Shown here one piece after another: positions 45,694 through 56,525 of a DNA stretch of 64,000 nt. The position numbers were made by a program, and so were the translations under genes. Source of the DNA: Bordetella genomosp. 11 (lineage in GTDB: Bacteria; Pseudomonadota; Gammaproteobacteria; Burkholderiales; Burkholderiaceae_B); the NCBI RefSeq assembly GCF_002261215.1, contig NZ_NEVS01000001.1, forward strand, positions 62,001 through 126,000. The letters run 5' to 3'. The notes beneath the pieces were generated by a model. That model was not told the DNA's origin. It was given only the letters and a program-made list of their open reading frames with translations, and did not search any database. The stretch's first letter is position 1, and the number at the start of each line of letters is the position of its first letter.

Positions 45694-46338
45694 TTACTTG
45701 CTGTCGCGCGCCATCGGCAGCAGCTTGTTCACTTCGTCCAGCGCGCCCTGGTAGCTGTTGCCCGCCATGACCGGCGACGTCAGGTACTTGCCGCCGACCA
45801 GGTAGGACGGCGTGCCGTCGATATTGGCCTGCTTGGTCAGCTGCGTGGCGCGTTCCACCTGCGTATTGACGGAAAACGAATCGAAGATCTCTTCGAACTT
45901 CTTGCGGTCCACGCCCTGCGATGCGACCCAGTCTTCCATCGCGGATTTCGTGAAGAGCTGCTTGTGTTCCTGGTGGATGGCGGTGAACACCTTGCTATGC
46001 AGGTCCGGGCGGTTCAAGGTTTGCAGCGTGTAGTACAGCTGCTGCAGCGGCTTCATCGACGCGTTGAAAGCGACCGGCACCTGGACCAGCACCACGTCGG
46101 CGGGCGCGGTCTTGGCCCAGGCTTCGACCATGGGCTCCATCGCCGCGCAGTGGGGGCAGGTGTAGGCGAAGAACTCCATGACCTCGATCTTGCCGGCGTG
46201 GTCGCTGGCGATGGGCGGGTTGACCACCTGGTAGGGCTGCGCGCCCGGCTGGACGCCCTGGGCGTTGCTGACGGGCGCGAACAAGGCCGTGGCGGCGAGG
46301 GCGGAAACCGCCAGCAGGCGGCTAAGCAGTTTGGACAT
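45694..46338 (-). CDS. dsbA: Thiol:disulfide interchange protein DsbA
   Basis: A 214-residue periplasmic oxidoreductase. A signal peptide of about 26 residues ([19 protein letters not shown], cut after NAQ) precedes a thioredoxin fold with the CPHC active site in [15 protein letters not shown] and the cis-Pro loop in [14 protein letters not shown]. DsbA introduces disulfides into exported proteins and is reoxidised by DsbB. It starts at 46338, 146 bases from the stop of the SPOR-protein gene. The order argS, SPOR protein, dsbA is conserved in related betaproteobacteria. Confidence 0.95.
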   Translation of the reverse strand: MSKLLSRLLAVSALAATALFAPVSNAQGVQPGAQPYQVVNPPIASDHAGKIEVMEFFAYTCPHCAAMEPMVEAWAKTAPADVVLVQVPVAFNASMKPLQQLYYTLQTLNRPDLHSKVFTAIHQEHKQLFTKSAMEDWVASQGVDRKKFEEIFDSFSVNTQVERATQLTKQANIDGTPSYLVGGKYLTSPVMAGNSYQGALDEVNKLLPMARDSK

Positions 46339-46484
46339 GTCGGTCTGGATCCCAGGTTGAGGTCTAAGAAGAGTGCTGTCGGCGAGCGAACCTCGGCCGC
46401 CAGGGGCGCGAAGCGCAAGCGATAGGCGACGGGCCGCAAAGACAATAGAGACAGGCGCGGCGTGGGCGAGTTCCGCCACGGGCG

Positions 46485-47219
46485 CTACTGGCGGACCACC
46501 GCCACTTCGATTTTGTTTTCTCCCAGGCGTGTGCGGGCGCGATTCATATCGTCCAGGCGCGCGAAAGGCCCGACCCGGACCCGGTTGATCGGCTTGCCAT
46601 TGACCTCCGCGCGCTGCACCGCGACCGGCAGGCCCAGCAGCAGGATGCGCGCCCGGAGCGCCTCGGCATCGTCGACGGCGCGGTAGGCGCCGGCCTGCAG
46701 GAAGTACTTGCCGCCGGTTTCCTTGGCGGAGTCGCGGCCCGACGGGCTGGCGCTGGCTACCGCGGCGGGCGCGGACGGTTTGGCCGCCGGTTTATCCGCC
46801 GCTTTGTCGGTGGCCTTGTCCGCGGGCTTATCCGCGGCGCGAGGGGGCGGTTCCGGTGTCGTCGGCAGCGTGGCGATCAGCGCGCCCAGATCGTCCGGCC
46901 CATGCGGCCCGGTGCCGGGCGTCGAGGGCTGGGCCCCCGGCACCGGGGGCGCCGGCGTGGCCGTCGGGCCGGTCGGCGCGATGCCGGCGGCGCCGTCGCG
47001 TCCGTACAGGCCGGCGTTGGGATCGGGCGCGTTGCGGACGTCGGGCAGGGGTGACTGGTCGGCATGGCGCGAAGCCCGGTCGACGAAAGGTACCGGAGCG
47101 CGTGTCACATAGAACGCGACGGCGGCAGCCACGATCAGCCCGATGAGCAGGCCGGTCAGTACGCCGTAGAGCGTGCTGCCGCGTTCGGATGATCGCTTGA
47201 CGGGTTTGCGTTTGGCCAT
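46485..47219 (-). CDS. SPOR-domain membrane protein
   Basis: A 244-residue inner-membrane protein. A short basic cytoplasmic start ([16 protein letters not shown]) is followed by one membrane helix (about 17-40), a long Pro/Ala/Lys-rich periplasmic linker (about 50-165; includes [18 protein letters not shown]) and a C-terminal SPOR domain ([20 protein letters not shown] and [17 protein letters not shown]). SPOR domains bind denuded peptidoglycan glycans at division sites, so an FtsN-like role is likely. It lies six bases after the argS stop and should be cotranscribed with it. Confidence 0.92.
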   Translation of the reverse strand: MAKRKPVKRSSERGSTLYGVLTGLLIGLIVAAAVAFYVTRAPVPFVDRASRHADQSPLPDVRNAPDPNAGLYGRDGAAGIAPTGPTATPAPPVPGAQPSTPGTGPHGPDDLGALIATLPTTPEPPPRAADKPADKATDKAADKPAAKPSAPAAVASASPSGRDSAKETGGKYFLQAGAYRAVDDAEALRARILLLGLPVAVQRAEVNGKPINRVRVGPFARLDDMNRARTRLGENKIEVAVVRQ

Positions 47220-47225
47220 GGCAAC

Positions 47226-48911
47226 CTACATGCGCTCGGGCGCGGAAACGCCCAGCAGCGCCAGCCCGTTGGCCACCACCTGGCGCGTCGCCGCCGCCAG
47301 GCGCAGGCGGGCGCGCTTCAGGGCGATATCGTCGACCAGTACGCGTTCGGCGTTGTACCAGGCGTGGAAGTCCGCCGCGCAGTCACGCAGCCAGAAGGCC
47401 ACATGATGGGGCGCCAGTTCCTGGGCCGCGAGCTGGATGACGTTGGGGAATTCGGCCAGCCGTTGCATCAGCGCGAATTCGGTCGGCGCCGTCAGGCGCG
47501 CGATGTCGGCGGCGGCGATGTCCTGTTCGCTTTCGCCCGATTGCCCCACCATGGAGCAAATGCGCGCGTGGGCGTACTGGATGTAATAGACCGGGTTTTC
47601 GTCGCTTTGCGACAGCGCGAGGTCGACGTCGAAGACGAATTCGGTATCGGCGCGCCGCTGGATCAGGAAGTAGCGCACGGCGTCGCGGCCCACCCAATCG
47701 ATGAGGTCGCGCATGGTGACGTAGCTGCCGGCGCGCTTGGAGATCTTGACCTCTTCGCCGCCGCGCATCACCTTGACCATCTTGTGCAGCACGTAGGCCG
47801 GATAGTCCTTGGGGATGCCCATGTCCAGGGCCTGCAGGCCGGCGCGCACGCGCGCCACGGTGCCGTGGTGGTCGCTGCCCTGGATGTTGACGGCGCGATG
47901 GTAGCCGCGCTCCCATTTGTTCACATGGTAGGCGACGTCCGGCACGAAGTAGGTGTAGCCCCCTTCGCGCTTGCGCATCACGCGGTCCTTGTCGTCGCCC
48001 GTGCCCAGCTCGGTGGTGCGCAGCCAGAGCGCGCCTTCTTCTTCGTAGGTATGGCCGCTGGCGATCAACCGGGCGACGGTCTGTTCGACGCGGCCGCTGG
48101 TGTAGAGCGAGCTCTCCAGGAAGAAGTTGTCGAAGGTCAGGTCGAAGGCCTGGAGGTCGCGGTCCTGTTCGCGGCGCAGATAGGCCACGGCGAAGCGCCG
48201 GATGTCTTCCAGGTCCTCGACGTTGCCGGTGGCGACGGTTTCCTCGCCGTCGGCCGCGCGCACGGCGGCGCCGGCGATGAAGTCCTTGGCGATGTCGACG
48301 ATGTATTCGCCCTTGTAGCCGTCTTCGGGCCAGCCGGGCGATTCGGGGCCCATGCCCTTGGCGCGCGCCTGCACGCTGATCGCCAGGTTGTGGATCTGGT
48401 TGCCGGCGTCGTTGTAGTAGAACTCGCGCGTGACGTCATGGCCGGCGGCATCGTAAAGCCGGCAGATGGCGTCGCCCAGGGCTGCCTGGCGCGCATGGCC
48501 CACGTGCAGCGGACCGGTGGGGTTGGCCGAAACGAATTCGACCAGGACTTTTTCGCCATGGCGCGCGGCGCGGCCGTAGGTGTCGCCCTGCGCCGCGATG
48601 GCGGTCAGCACGGCCTGCCGCGTGGCCGCGGTAACGCGGATGTTGATGAAACCGGGCCCCGCGACTTCGGCCGCCTCGACGATATCGCGCGCGCGGGCGT
48701 CGGCTGTCAGGGCGTCGACGATGGCCTGGGCCAGCTCGCGCGGATTGCGCCTGGCGGCCTTGGCGACCTGCATGGCGACGTTGGTCGCGACGTCGCCATG
48801 GGCCGCGACCTTGGGGCGTTCCAGCAGAATCGTGGGCCGCGCTTCCGGCAGCAGGGTGCCGACGGCGTCTTGCAGTAGGGAGACAAGAAGGTGCTGTTGC
48901 TCTGGGAGCAT
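47226..48911 (-). CDS. argS: Arginyl-tRNA synthetase
   Basis: A 561-residue class I synthetase attaching arginine to tRNA(Arg). The N-terminal additional domain (1-110), the HIGH motif as [20 protein letters not shown] (about residues 127-146), the KMSKS-like loop as [12 protein letters not shown] and the C-terminal anticodon-binding DALR domain ending [19 protein letters not shown] are all present. The start [13 protein letters not shown] at 48911 matches the family; the frame is open farther upstream only by composition. A 98-bp gap separates it from the RHS gene, with no open frame that looks like an immunity protein. Confidence 0.96.
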   Translation of the reverse strand: MLPEQQHLLVSLLQDAVGTLLPEARPTILLERPKVAAHGDVATNVAMQVAKAARRNPRELAQAIVDALTADARARDIVEAAEVAGPGFINIRVTAATRQAVLTAIAAQGDTYGRAARHGEKVLVEFVSANPTGPLHVGHARQAALGDAICRLYDAAGHDVTREFYYNDAGNQIHNLAISVQARAKGMGPESPGWPEDGYKGEYIVDIAKDFIAGAAVRAADGEETVATGNVEDLEDIRRFAVAYLRREQDRDLQAFDLTFDNFFLESSLYTSGRVEQTVARLIASGHTYEEEGALWLRTTELGTGDDKDRVMRKREGGYTYFVPDVAYHVNKWERGYHRAVNIQGSDHHGTVARVRAGLQALDMGIPKDYPAYVLHKMVKVMRGGEEVKISKRAGSYVTMRDLIDWVGRDAVRYFLIQRRADTEFVFDVDLALSQSDENPVYYIQYAHARICSMVGQSGESEQDIAAADIARLTAPTEFALMQRLAEFPNVIQLAAQELAPHHVAFWLRDCAADFHAWYNAERVLVDDIALKRARLRLAAATRQVVANGLALLGVSAPERM

Positions 48912-49009
48912 GGGGACTCGGAAAAGACGGGAAAACAGGCGGCGGGACGCAATGCCGCGAATTACGGGATGATACCGTGATTTATCCGGGTACCTCGTCC
49001 GTCGCCGGC

Positions 49010-52000
49010 TCAGGCGGGCAGGTCCAGATCCAGCGTTCGCCGCAACCAGCCGCGATAGCCTTCCATGTCCACCGTGGCGACGGCGGATTCGTCGTTTTCC
49101 GTCCAGCCGCGCACGCGGCGGATGAATGCCTCCACTTCGGCGCGCGCGGCGGCACCGTATCGGGAGTGTTCCGCCTGGCTTGCCACCAGCGTGTCGCCGG
49201 CGCCTCGCAGTACGGCGCGGTCTTCGCCCGTCCGGCGGCCGCGGCGTCCCCGTTCGTCGTGCACGATAGGGTTGGCGACCCGTTGAAACGCCGCGGGCGG
49301 CGGCAGGAAGGCGGCCCCGGCGTATTCCGCCTGCTTGAGCATCCACGCCAGGGCGACGTCCGACAGGTCGCCGCCCGGCCGGGCGCTTACCGGGTCGGCC
49401 GGATGCGGCAGGTAACCGCCGCCGATGTCGCCGTGCGCGCCGATGAAGGGCGCCTCCGCCACGTTGGGGCTGCCCTCGGGCGCAGCGCTCAAGGGAAACA
49501 GCCTGCGGCGTTCATGCAGTGCCACCGCATGCGCGACCCAGCGCCATTCGGCGGATACCGCCAGGTTGTAATCCGCGTTGCGCGATCCCAGCACGCCGAA
49601 CTGCGCCACCGCGTCGAACAGGCCGATGAAGCGCAGATCCGCGCAGGCGGTGACCGTGCCCAGCGCGGGGTCGCGTGTCCAGAAGCGGCCCGCCCGATGG
49701 CGCTCGGCGATCATATTGCCGAAGTGCATGGCCAGCGCGGCGCCGCGGGAATAGCCCAGCAGGTCGATCGCGAGAGTGTCGGCACGGCCACGCGCCGCGA
49801 TCTCGCGCAATAGCGCATTCCATTGCGTTTCCAGGATGTCGGGCGACGAGCCCGCCGTCGCGGCATCCACCATGCGCGGCCGCGCGAAGCCCGGCCCGCG
49901 ATGATAGAAAGCCGTGCCATCCGCGTACCATCCGCTCATCAGCGCGACATTGGTGCGCGCGCCGCGATCGTGGCTCGTACCGTCGAAGGCGAACAGCAGC
50001 AGGCCATGGGGATCGATATGGCGGCGCGGCTGCTGGCCGGCGTAGCCGTAGGGCCGGGTATCGGGCATGGGGCCGGCCGGATCCGGTTCCAGGTAATGCC
50101 CCAGGCGCGGGTCGTAGGTGCGCAGGTAATTGTCGTGCAGGCCGGTCGCGTCATCGTGGATATGGCCGGGCTGGCGCAGTGGCATGGATACGTCGCCGTC
50201 GGTGGCGATGGCGACCCCAGTGGGCGACCACAGCGCGCGCCAGCGCACCCGACCGCCTGCATCGGTGACGGCATGGGGCAGGCCGATCGCATCCGCGTGC
50301 ACCGCATGGAAGACGGGAGCCGGCGCGGAGCCGCCGGCCAGCCCCAAGGGCCGCGGACGGGGATAGACCATCAGGGCGACCGGCACCCACCCGGCATAGA
50401 CGTAGCGTTGCGCCACGCCCACGCCGCCATCAGGGAGCGGGCGGGCAATCGCCACCAACCGGTTGGAAGCATAGAGATAGTCTTCCGTGCGTGCGCCCGC
50501 GCGTCGCCGGATGCGCTCGCCGTAGGCGTTGTGCGTATAGCGCGCCAGTTCCGCGCGTCCCCGCATGACGCTGGCCAGCCTTCTATCCGGGCCGTAGCGC
50601 AGGCGCAGGGTGCCGTGTTCGAGGGGCAGTCCGCTGGCATCGCGGCGCGCGCGCTGCACGCGGGTCGTCGTGCCATCCTGGGTCGCCATCGCGTCGCCGG
50701 CTGCGCGCCAGGCGTAGCGCCAGGCGCGGGTCGTACGCGGGGCGATGGTGGCGGGACTGGCGTCCGCGGAATCTTCATCGCCACGAGAGATCGCGGCACC
50801 GGCGGCGGAGCGATCCCGGCGCGGCTTCTCCGGCACGTCCAGGCCGGCCTCGGCACCGGCAAGCCGCCCTTCGTCGTCATAGCCGTAGGCGTAGACACCC
50901 TTCCAGCCGGCGACGCGCAGGGTCTCCCGCGCGATGCGGCCCGCCGCGTCGTAGCGCAAGCGCTGCAACAGCAGCGGCGCGCGGCCGGGCGTCCCGGGAG
51001 CGTCGACCAGCAGGGTATCCAGCGCGCCCTCGCGCATCATCCCCTGCGTGCGCAGGCCGTTACCATGCAGGTATCCCCCTTCCGGCAAGGCGCGCAGCAG
51101 TTCCCGGCTGTCGCCGCGATGCTCCCAGGCGATGCGCGTCACGCGGCCTGCCGCGTCGTAGGCGTAGGTCAGGCTTCCCCCTTCCGGAAGGTCGTGGCGA
51201 ATCAGGCGGCCGCCGTCATCCCATGCGTAGCGCTCGCGATAACCGTAAGCCGCCTGGCCGCCGCGTGCCGGGCGATGCACCGTGCGCAGTACCAGGCGTC
51301 CGTGCGCGTCATGGTGGCGCGTCTCGTGTTCGTGCGGGTGTTCGATGCGCACCGGCGCCTGGCCGCGCCACGCGATCGCGGTGCGCAACGCGCCCGTTGC
51401 CGAGCGCATGATGATCTCCACGGGGCGGCCGGCGTCGTCGTAGGCATGGCGCCACGTATCGCCGTTGGCATAACGCCGTTCCGTCACGCGCCCGATGCCG
51501 TCGTGCTTGCGCGTTTCCTGTCCGGTCGCGTCGGAAGACCACGCCGCCAACCTGCCTGGCGGGTCGGCCGGATCGAACGACATCGACAGGCCGGGCCATC
51601 CGGACCCGGTGTCCCACAGGCGTCGCAGGGCGCCGTCCTCGTCGCGTTGCAGATGCAGGTCATTGAATCGCGTCAACCTGCCGTGCGCATCGTGTTCCGC
51701 CTGCAGCCCCGGCGCCGCGCAGCCCGCACACCCCGTGCCGTCCACCCGCAGCAGCACCGGTTTCCCGCCGCGAATGGCGGTATGGAAATCCGTGACGCCG
51801 CCGTTGCCGTGCACGCGTGTCAGCCCGGCCGCGCCGTCGGCGGTGGGCGCCGCCGAATAGCTGAGTTCCACGCGATGGCGTGGCGATGCGGGATCGCCAT
51901 GCGTCGCGAGCACGGCGCGGCCTTGCGTGTCGTAGGCCCAGCTATGGGTGCGCAGCGGGACGGCATCGTCCGCGATGCGCCAGGCTATGCCGGTCAACAG

Positions 52001-52945
52001 ATAAGGGTTGCCGCTTTGCAGTGCGGGCTCGTAGGCGTATTCGCGCCGCCATCCCGCCGGATGCACCACCGCCGCCAGGCGCCCATCGCGCGCGGACTGC
52101 TGCCCCGCGGCCGCGAGCGCCCGGCGTTGCCGCGCCGCACCCGCTTGTGCCGCGCGCACGGGCGGCACGTCATGGCGATACGCATAGCTGCCGTAAGGCG
52201 TGTCTATGCGCGCCAGCCGCGTGCCGGCGGTCCCCGATTCGTAGAAGAAGCGCAAGGCCTGGCCCGTGTCGTCCACCACGGCGCTGATCGCGCCTGTCGT
52301 CGCGCCGGCAACGGTGTCGCGGACGATGCGCACATGGCGTCCGCCGGCATCGTCGATGCGCGCCAGCCGGCCCGCCGCGTCGAAATGCAGCGTGCGGCCA
52401 TCCGGCCAGTGCCAGCGCCACCGGACTTGCCGGGCCACGTCGCCCTCGCGCGGCACGGCGCGCGCTTCCCCGGCGTGCTCGGCCTGGACGAGCCGGCCGC
52501 GCGCGTGGCCCAGCGGCCGGCATGCCGCATCGCAACGAAAATCCATGCGACTGCCGTCGGCCTGAAGGATCTGCACCTTGTCATACGCGGCGTGCGCGTA
52601 CAGGCGCGTGTCGTACGACAGCATCCAGCCGCGGCCCAGCAAGCCGGTACGCGGATCCATCGAGTTGTAGTGCCGCACGATTTCCAGGCCCACGCGCCCG
52701 CCGGGACCCGGAAGGTCGACTTCACGCTGGTACTTGTTGCCGGACACCAGATGGATGGGATTGCCCGCACCCAGGTTCAGCGTGGGCGCCGGCGCGCCCT
52801 GCGCGGCCGTATCGCCCGCGGGACAAGGCTGGCCCAGGCGGCCGGCCGTGCACGCGCCCTGGCGCGGCGCCGATGCGGCCGGCTCGGCCGTTGCCGCGGC
52901 CGGTACCGCCGCTGCCATGCATCCGAGAACGGCGATCGTCGCCAT
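49010..52945 (-). CDS. Exported RHS-repeat protein with C-terminal Tle1-like (DUF2235) hydrolase
   Basis: A protein of 1311 residues from the ATG at 52945 (a TTG at 53026 would add 27). A signal peptide ([20 protein letters not shown]) is followed by a DUF6531-type start ([27 protein letters not shown]), many YD repeats (for example [25 protein letters not shown]) and the RHS core end: [20 protein letters not shown], then DPAGP, 18 residues and DPHGL at about residue 978. The last 330 residues are a DUF2235/Tle1-like domain: FAFDGTSHD, nucleophile elbow [17 protein letters not shown] and AHGDIGGGY give a complete Ser-Asp-His set. Tle1 enzymes are phospholipase toxins. Secretion route unknown; no PAAR domain. 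Confidence 0.85.
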   Translation of the reverse strand: MATIAVLGCMAAAVPAAATAEPAASAPRQGACTAGRLGQPCPAGDTAAQGAPAPTLNLGAGNPIHLVSGNKYQREVDLPGPGGRVGLEIVRHYNSMDPRTGLLGRGWMLSYDTRLYAHAAYDKVQILQADGSRMDFRCDAACRPLGHARGRLVQAEHAGEARAVPREGDVARQVRWRWHWPDGRTLHFDAAGRLARIDDAGGRHVRIVRDTVAGATTGAISAVVDDTGQALRFFYESGTAGTRLARIDTPYGSYAYRHDVPPVRAAQAGAARQRRALAAAGQQSARDGRLAAVVHPAGWRREYAYEPALQSGNPYLLTGIAWRIADDAVPLRTHSWAYDTQGRAVLATHGDPASPRHRVELSYSAAPTADGAAGLTRVHGNGGVTDFHTAIRGGKPVLLRVDGTGCAGCAAPGLQAEHDAHGRLTRFNDLHLQRDEDGALRRLWDTGSGWPGLSMSFDPADPPGRLAAWSSDATGQETRKHDGIGRVTERRYANGDTWRHAYDDAGRPVEIIMRSATGALRTAIAWRGQAPVRIEHPHEHETRHHDAHGRLVLRTVHRPARGGQAAYGYRERYAWDDGGRLIRHDLPEGGSLTYAYDAAGRVTRIAWEHRGDSRELLRALPEGGYLHGNGLRTQGMMREGALDTLLVDAPGTPGRAPLLLQRLRYDAAGRIARETLRVAGWKGVYAYGYDDEGRLAGAEAGLDVPEKPRRDRSAAGAAISRGDEDSADASPATIAPRTTRAWRYAWRAAGDAMATQDGTTTRVQRARRDASGLPLEHGTLRLRYGPDRRLASVMRGRAELARYTHNAYGERIRRRAGARTEDYLYASNRLVAIARPLPDGGVGVAQRYVYAGWVPVALMVYPRPRPLGLAGGSAPAPVFHAVHADAIGLPHAVTDAGGRVRWRALWSPTGVAIATDGDVSMPLRQPGHIHDDATGLHDNYLRTYDPRLGHYLEPDPAGPMPDTRPYGYAGQQPRRHIDPHGLLLFAFDGTSHDRGARTNVALMSGWYADGTAFYHRGPGFARPRMVDAATAGSSPDILETQWNALLREIAARGRADTLAIDLLGYSRGAALAMHFGNMIAERHRAGRFWTRDPALGTVTACADLRFIGLFDAVAQFGVLGSRNADYNLAVSAEWRWVAHAVALHERRRLFPLSAAPEGSPNVAEAPFIGAHGDIGGGYLPHPADPVSARPGGDLSDVALAWMLKQAEYAGAAFLPPPAAFQRVANPIVHDERGRRGRRTGEDRAVLRGAGDTLVASQAEHSRYGAAARAEVEAFIRRVRGWTENDESAVATVDMEGYRGWLRRTLDLDLPA

Positions 52946-53122
52946 GACGCCGTTCCATCTTCCATATCCCGCCCCGATCCGCACGTCGCCGCTCCATGGA
53001 CGCGCGCGGCCGCGCCCCGTGCGCAACCTGTCGGCGTCCTGCGTCTAGGGTGCGATTGGCAGGCTTGCCGTGTTGGGGTAGTGTATGAATTCGTCCCTGA
53101 TGAAAGACCCTGGAATTACGCC

Positions 53123-53467
53123 ATGCTGATCTCGTTCCGCTCCAAAGCCGGCTCGGAAGTCCTTATGCTCTCCGATCACGCCGCACCGTTGTTGCGGGCA
53201 GCGGGCAAGTCGCTGCCTGATGCGTTTCCCGAACGCGGCGTGTTCACGCCGGATCAATTGCCGCAGGCCATCGCCGGCATAGAAAAGGCGGTGGAGCTGG
53301 CCCCGCACCCTTCCGAGGACGTGGAAAAAGACCCGGATGCCCAGCCTGTGCACCCGATGGCGCGGCCGGTGGGCCTGCAACAACGCGCATATCCGCTGCT
53401 GGACCTGATGAAGAAAGCCCAGGCCAAGGGCGTGAACGTCACGTGGGAAACGGCTTCGTCCTGGTGA
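53123..53467 (+). CDS. DUF1840 family protein
   Basis: A 114-residue cytoplasmic protein matching DUF1840: MLISFRSKAGSEVLMLSDHA at the start, a middle FTPDQLPQAIAGIEKAVE segment, and LQQRAYPLLDLMKKAQAKGV at the end. The family is common in betaproteobacteria and has no assigned function. No strong ribosome site is visible. It is divergent from the RHS gene and precedes another small gene on the same strand. Confidence 0.88.
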   Translation: MLISFRSKAGSEVLMLSDHAAPLLRAAGKSLPDAFPERGVFTPDQLPQAIAGIEKAVELAPHPSEDVEKDPDAQPVHPMARPVGLQQRAYPLLDLMKKAQAKGVNVTWETASSW

Positions 53468-53554
53468 TGCGTCGCGAAAGCGCGTGAACCTGATGCCGCG
53501 CGGTCCGGGCCGTGCGGGCCACTACGCCGCGTTGCGCGGCACAAGGAAACCGGC

Positions 53555-53872
53555 ATGCGCGCAGATGTCTCCATCCTTTACGATGCCCGGCGGGCTGTTC
53601 ACCTGGTCACCCAGGTGGATCCCACGCCCGAAGGCGCGGCGCGGGCGCGCGAATGGTTCGACCGGAACTGGGAATCCCTCGGCTGCGAGCCCTTGCGGCC
53701 CAGCGGCAAGGTCCTGCTGCTGGACAAGATATTGGGTGTGGCCGACGCGCTCGGTTATGACCTGTTGGCGGCCGACACGCGGCGCGCGCAGGAATTTGCC
53801 CATCAGGCCGCACTGGCGCTGGGCCGGTCGCGGATTACCGTCGACCTGCCGGGCCTGACGGTCGGCTACTGA
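53555..53872 (+). CDS. Small conserved-type protein of unknown function
   Basis: A 105-residue protein not recognised as a named family. It begins MRADVSILYDARRAVHLVTQ, has an amphipathic alpha/beta pattern, a central SGKVLLLDKILGVADALGYD and ends VDLPGLTVGY. No signal peptide, membrane helix or cysteine pair is evident; it has a single cysteine. AAGGAAACC precedes the ATG at a good distance, which supports translation. It lies 87 bp after the DUF1840 gene and converges on an amidase gene 45 bp away. Confidence 0.65.
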   Translation: MRADVSILYDARRAVHLVTQVDPTPEGAARAREWFDRNWESLGCEPLRPSGKVLLLDKILGVADALGYDLLAADTRRAQEFAHQAALALGRSRITVDLPGLTVGY

Positions 53873-53917
53873 ACGAAAAGCCGCGCGCGCCGGCCGGCCC
53901 GCGCGGCCCAGGCGTGC

Positions 53918-55207
53918 TCAGCCTTGCGGGCGCAGCTTGTCGTGCATCCATTTGGCGATGCACAGCAGGCGATGGTCGTTGCCCTTGGCGCCCACGGCCT
54001 GCAGGCCCACCGGCAGGCCGTGCGGCCCGGTGGCAAAGGGCAGGTGTATGCAGGGCAGGCCGAACAAGGTCCACACGCGTCCGAACAGCGGATCGCCGGT
54101 GCCCTGGTCCGCGAAAGGCGCCTCGCCCGGCGCACTGGGCGTGAGCAGGACGTCGAAGCGATCGAACCAGCCGCGCAGGTGCGAGTGCATGTCGGAGGCC
54201 CGTTGCAGATTGGCCTCGTGCCGCGCCTGGTCTATCTTGTCCCCGCCCTGCAGCAGCGCGAGCAGCCCCGGGCTGATCTGGCTTGCATGCTGCTCCCGCT
54301 CGGCCGCCAGCGAACGCGCCGCCTCATAGGCCATGATGTCGGACTGCAATTGCACCAGCGCACAGTATTCCGGCGGGGTATCGACTTCCTGGACCACGGC
54401 GCGGGCGCGTCCCAGCGTTTCGGCGGCCTGCATCATCGCTTCGCGGGTCTCCGGCAGCGTGTGGCGCCATTGCGGTGTCCGATAGATGCCGACACGCGGC
54501 GGGCCGTCGTAGTCCAGCCGACGCAACCCGGGCTGGTCCATCAGCACCGATGCGACCAACGCCGCATCGTCGACCGTCCGGGTGAAACAGCCCACTGTGT
54601 CGAGCGTGGGCGCCAATAGCTTGATGCCGTCGCGCGGAATGGCGCCGAAGCTGGGCTTGAAGCCGACCACGCCGCAATAGGCGGCCGGACGGATCACCGA
54701 CGCGGCGGTCTGCGTGCCCAGCGCGAAAGGCACCATGAAGTCGGCGACGGCCGCCGCGGAACCGCTGGACGAGCCGCCGGGCGTATACGCGGTGTTATGC
54801 GGGTTGCGTGTGAGCGGCGCCTTGAAGGTGGCGAATTCCGTGCTGATCGTTTTGCCTGCCACCAGCGCGCCGGCCTGGCGGCTGCGCCCTACCGCGCCCG
54901 CGTCCGCCTCGGGGCGATGGCCGCGGTAGATGGGAGAGCCGTAGGTCGTGGGCAGGTCTTGCGTATCGAACACGTCCTTCACGCCGAACGGCAGTCCGTG
55001 CAAGGGGCCGGTAATGGCGCCGTTATCCAGGGCCATGGCGCGGGCCAGGGCGGCCTCCTTGTCCAGCGCAGCCCATGCATGCACGCTGTCCTCGCGCTGT
55101 TCGATGCGCGCGAAGCAGGCCCGCATGAGCTGTACCGCGGACAATTCGCGCCGCTGCAGCATGCGCACGGCATCCAGTGCCGATAAACGATTCAAAACCA
55201 TAGCCAT
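53918..55207 (-). CDS. Amidase (amidase signature family)
   Basis: A 429-residue amidase-signature enzyme, hydrolysing a carboxamide. The Ser-cisSer-Lys triad is visible: Lys in LPFGVKDVFDTQ (about residue 75), the cis-Ser in TPGGSSSGSAAAVAD (about 148-162) and the nucleophile in GTQTAASVIRPAAYCG. The GxGxG-like signature is slightly degenerate (TAASVIRPA instead of TGGSIRxPA), as in many broad-specificity members. GGGGAAG precedes the ATG at 55207; MVLNRL two codons on is an alternative. The substrate is unknown and no partner is adjacent. Confidence 0.9.
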   Translation of the reverse strand: MAMVLNRLSALDAVRMLQRRELSAVQLMRACFARIEQREDSVHAWAALDKEAALARAMALDNGAITGPLHGLPFGVKDVFDTQDLPTTYGSPIYRGHRPEADAGAVGRSRQAGALVAGKTISTEFATFKAPLTRNPHNTAYTPGGSSSGSAAAVADFMVPFALGTQTAASVIRPAAYCGVVGFKPSFGAIPRDGIKLLAPTLDTVGCFTRTVDDAALVASVLMDQPGLRRLDYDGPPRVGIYRTPQWRHTLPETREAMMQAAETLGRARAVVQEVDTPPEYCALVQLQSDIMAYEAARSLAAEREQHASQISPGLLALLQGGDKIDQARHEANLQRASDMHSHLRGWFDRFDVLLTPSAPGEAPFADQGTGDPLFGRVWTLFGLPCIHLPFATGPHGLPVGLQAVGAKGNDHRLLCIAKWMHDKLRPQG

Positions 55208-55455
55208 TCAATAACTTCCCCAGCGGATGCGGCCCATGCTCGCGCGCGCGGCATCGAAAACCTTTTCGCGTCCCCGCTATCGCGCGGCGCCGTCTTATCC
55301 CAGCAGCAATTGTGCCAGCCCCAGGTGCCGGCACCATTCGTGTATTCCCCCAAGGACCCGGGTCTGAATCCACGGACCTTGCACGGAACTGAACTGCCAC
55401 GGACACGCAGCGGCACGCTGCGCTGCAATAACGTTGTCATGCACGACGCCTAAAG

Positions 55456-55469
55456 TGAAAACGATTTCA
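55456..55469. promoter_or_regulatory. LacI-type operator before the regulator gene
   Basis: TGAAAACGATTTCA consists of the arms TGAAA and TTTCA around ACGA. The same arms and spacing recur at 61297-61310 before the second importer. It lies 20 bases before the LacI GTG start. The 280-bp gap to the divergent amidase gene shows no other feature. Confidence 0.65.
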
Positions 55470-55488
55470 ACCACAGGGACAGCCGTCC

Positions 55489-56514
55489 GTGCCCAGCAAA
55501 CCCCTGCACCGGCCCTCGATTCTGGATATCGCGCGTGACGCCGGTGTGTCACCCGCCACGGTATCGCGCGCTTTCAACCGGCCCGGGCTGCTGCGTCCGG
55601 ACACCTTGCAGCGCATCGAACGGGTCGCGCGGGAATCCGGCTTTCGTCCCAACCGCGTCGGCAGCAGCCTGCGCTCGGGCAGCACGCGCACCATCGGCAT
55701 GGCGCTGCCCACGCTGTGCAATCCCGTCTTCGCGGAGTGCTTCGAAGGCGCGGAGGCCTGGGCCCACGATCACGGCTACAGCATCATGGTCACCACGACG
55801 GGGTATGACCTGCCGCGCGAAGCAGCCGCGGTGCGCAGCCTGCTCGACCACCAGGTGGAAGGCGTGCTGCTGGCCGTGGCCAACGCCGCGCGCAGCGCGA
55901 CCTTGCGCGAGCTCGCGCATGAAGGTCTGCCTTATGTCCTGGTCTACAACGAATCGCCGTCGCATCCCTGCGTATCGGTGGACAACATGGCCGCCGCGCG
56001 CGATATGGTGCGCTGGCTGGCGAGCGAGGGCCATACCCGCATCGCGCTGGTGACCGGTCCTCTGGCCGCGTCGGATCGCGCGCGCCGCCGCCTGCAAGGG
56101 GCGCGCGCCTGCGCCCGGGAACTGGGCCTGCCGCCGCCCGTGCATCTGTGCATGCCGTCGCACACGGCCGCGGACGCCGGCCTGCTGCGCCAGGCCCTGG
56201 GCGAACGCCTCGCGCCCACGGCCTTGTTCTGCTCCAACGATCTGCTGGCCGCGTCGGTCATCGCCGAACTGCGCGCGCTCGGCCTGCGCGTGCCGGACGA
56301 CCTGTCGGTATGCGGATTCGACGGCATGCATTTCGCCGCCCTGATGGTGCCGCCGCTGACCACCGTGGAACAGCCCAGCCGGGACATCGGCGCCACCGCC
56401 TGCGCGCAGCTGCTGGCGCTGTTGCACGGCGAATCCCCGGTTTCGTCGCGCCTGCCGCATCGATTGATTACCGGCCGCACCGTGGCGGCCGCTTCTTCCT
56501 ATCCTGCCGAATAA
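55489..56514 (+). CDS. LacI-family transcriptional regulator
   Basis: A 341-residue repressor. The N-terminal helix-turn-helix (SILDIARDAGVSPATVSRAF, residues 10-29) and hinge helix (RPNRVGSSLRSG, about 53-64) precede a periplasmic-binding-like sugar domain. HTRIALVTGPL, CSNDLLAASVIAELRALGLR and CGFDGMHFAAL are the usual effector-core blocks. The start is GTG at 55489 with AGGGA about ten bases upstream. It heads a long rightward cluster of two ABC importers and a phosphodiesterase and begins just after its own operator-like palindrome. Confidence 0.92.
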   Translation: MPSKPLHRPSILDIARDAGVSPATVSRAFNRPGLLRPDTLQRIERVARESGFRPNRVGSSLRSGSTRTIGMALPTLCNPVFAECFEGAEAWAHDHGYSIMVTTTGYDLPREAAAVRSLLDHQVEGVLLAVANAARSATLRELAHEGLPYVLVYNESPSHPCVSVDNMAAARDMVRWLASEGHTRIALVTGPLAASDRARRRLQGARACARELGLPPPVHLCMPSHTAADAGLLRQALGERLAPTALFCSNDLLAASVIAELRALGLRVPDDLSVCGFDGMHFAALMVPPLTTVEQPSRDIGATACAQLLALLHGESPVSSRLPHRLITGRTVAAASSYPAE

Positions 56515-56525
56515 GGAACATTGAA

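Noticed and set aside
48912..49009. An immunity gene for the RHS protein
   Set aside because: Only 98 bases lie between it and argS, with no start-stop frame of useful length; the small genes on the other side are divergent and do not look like Tli proteins.
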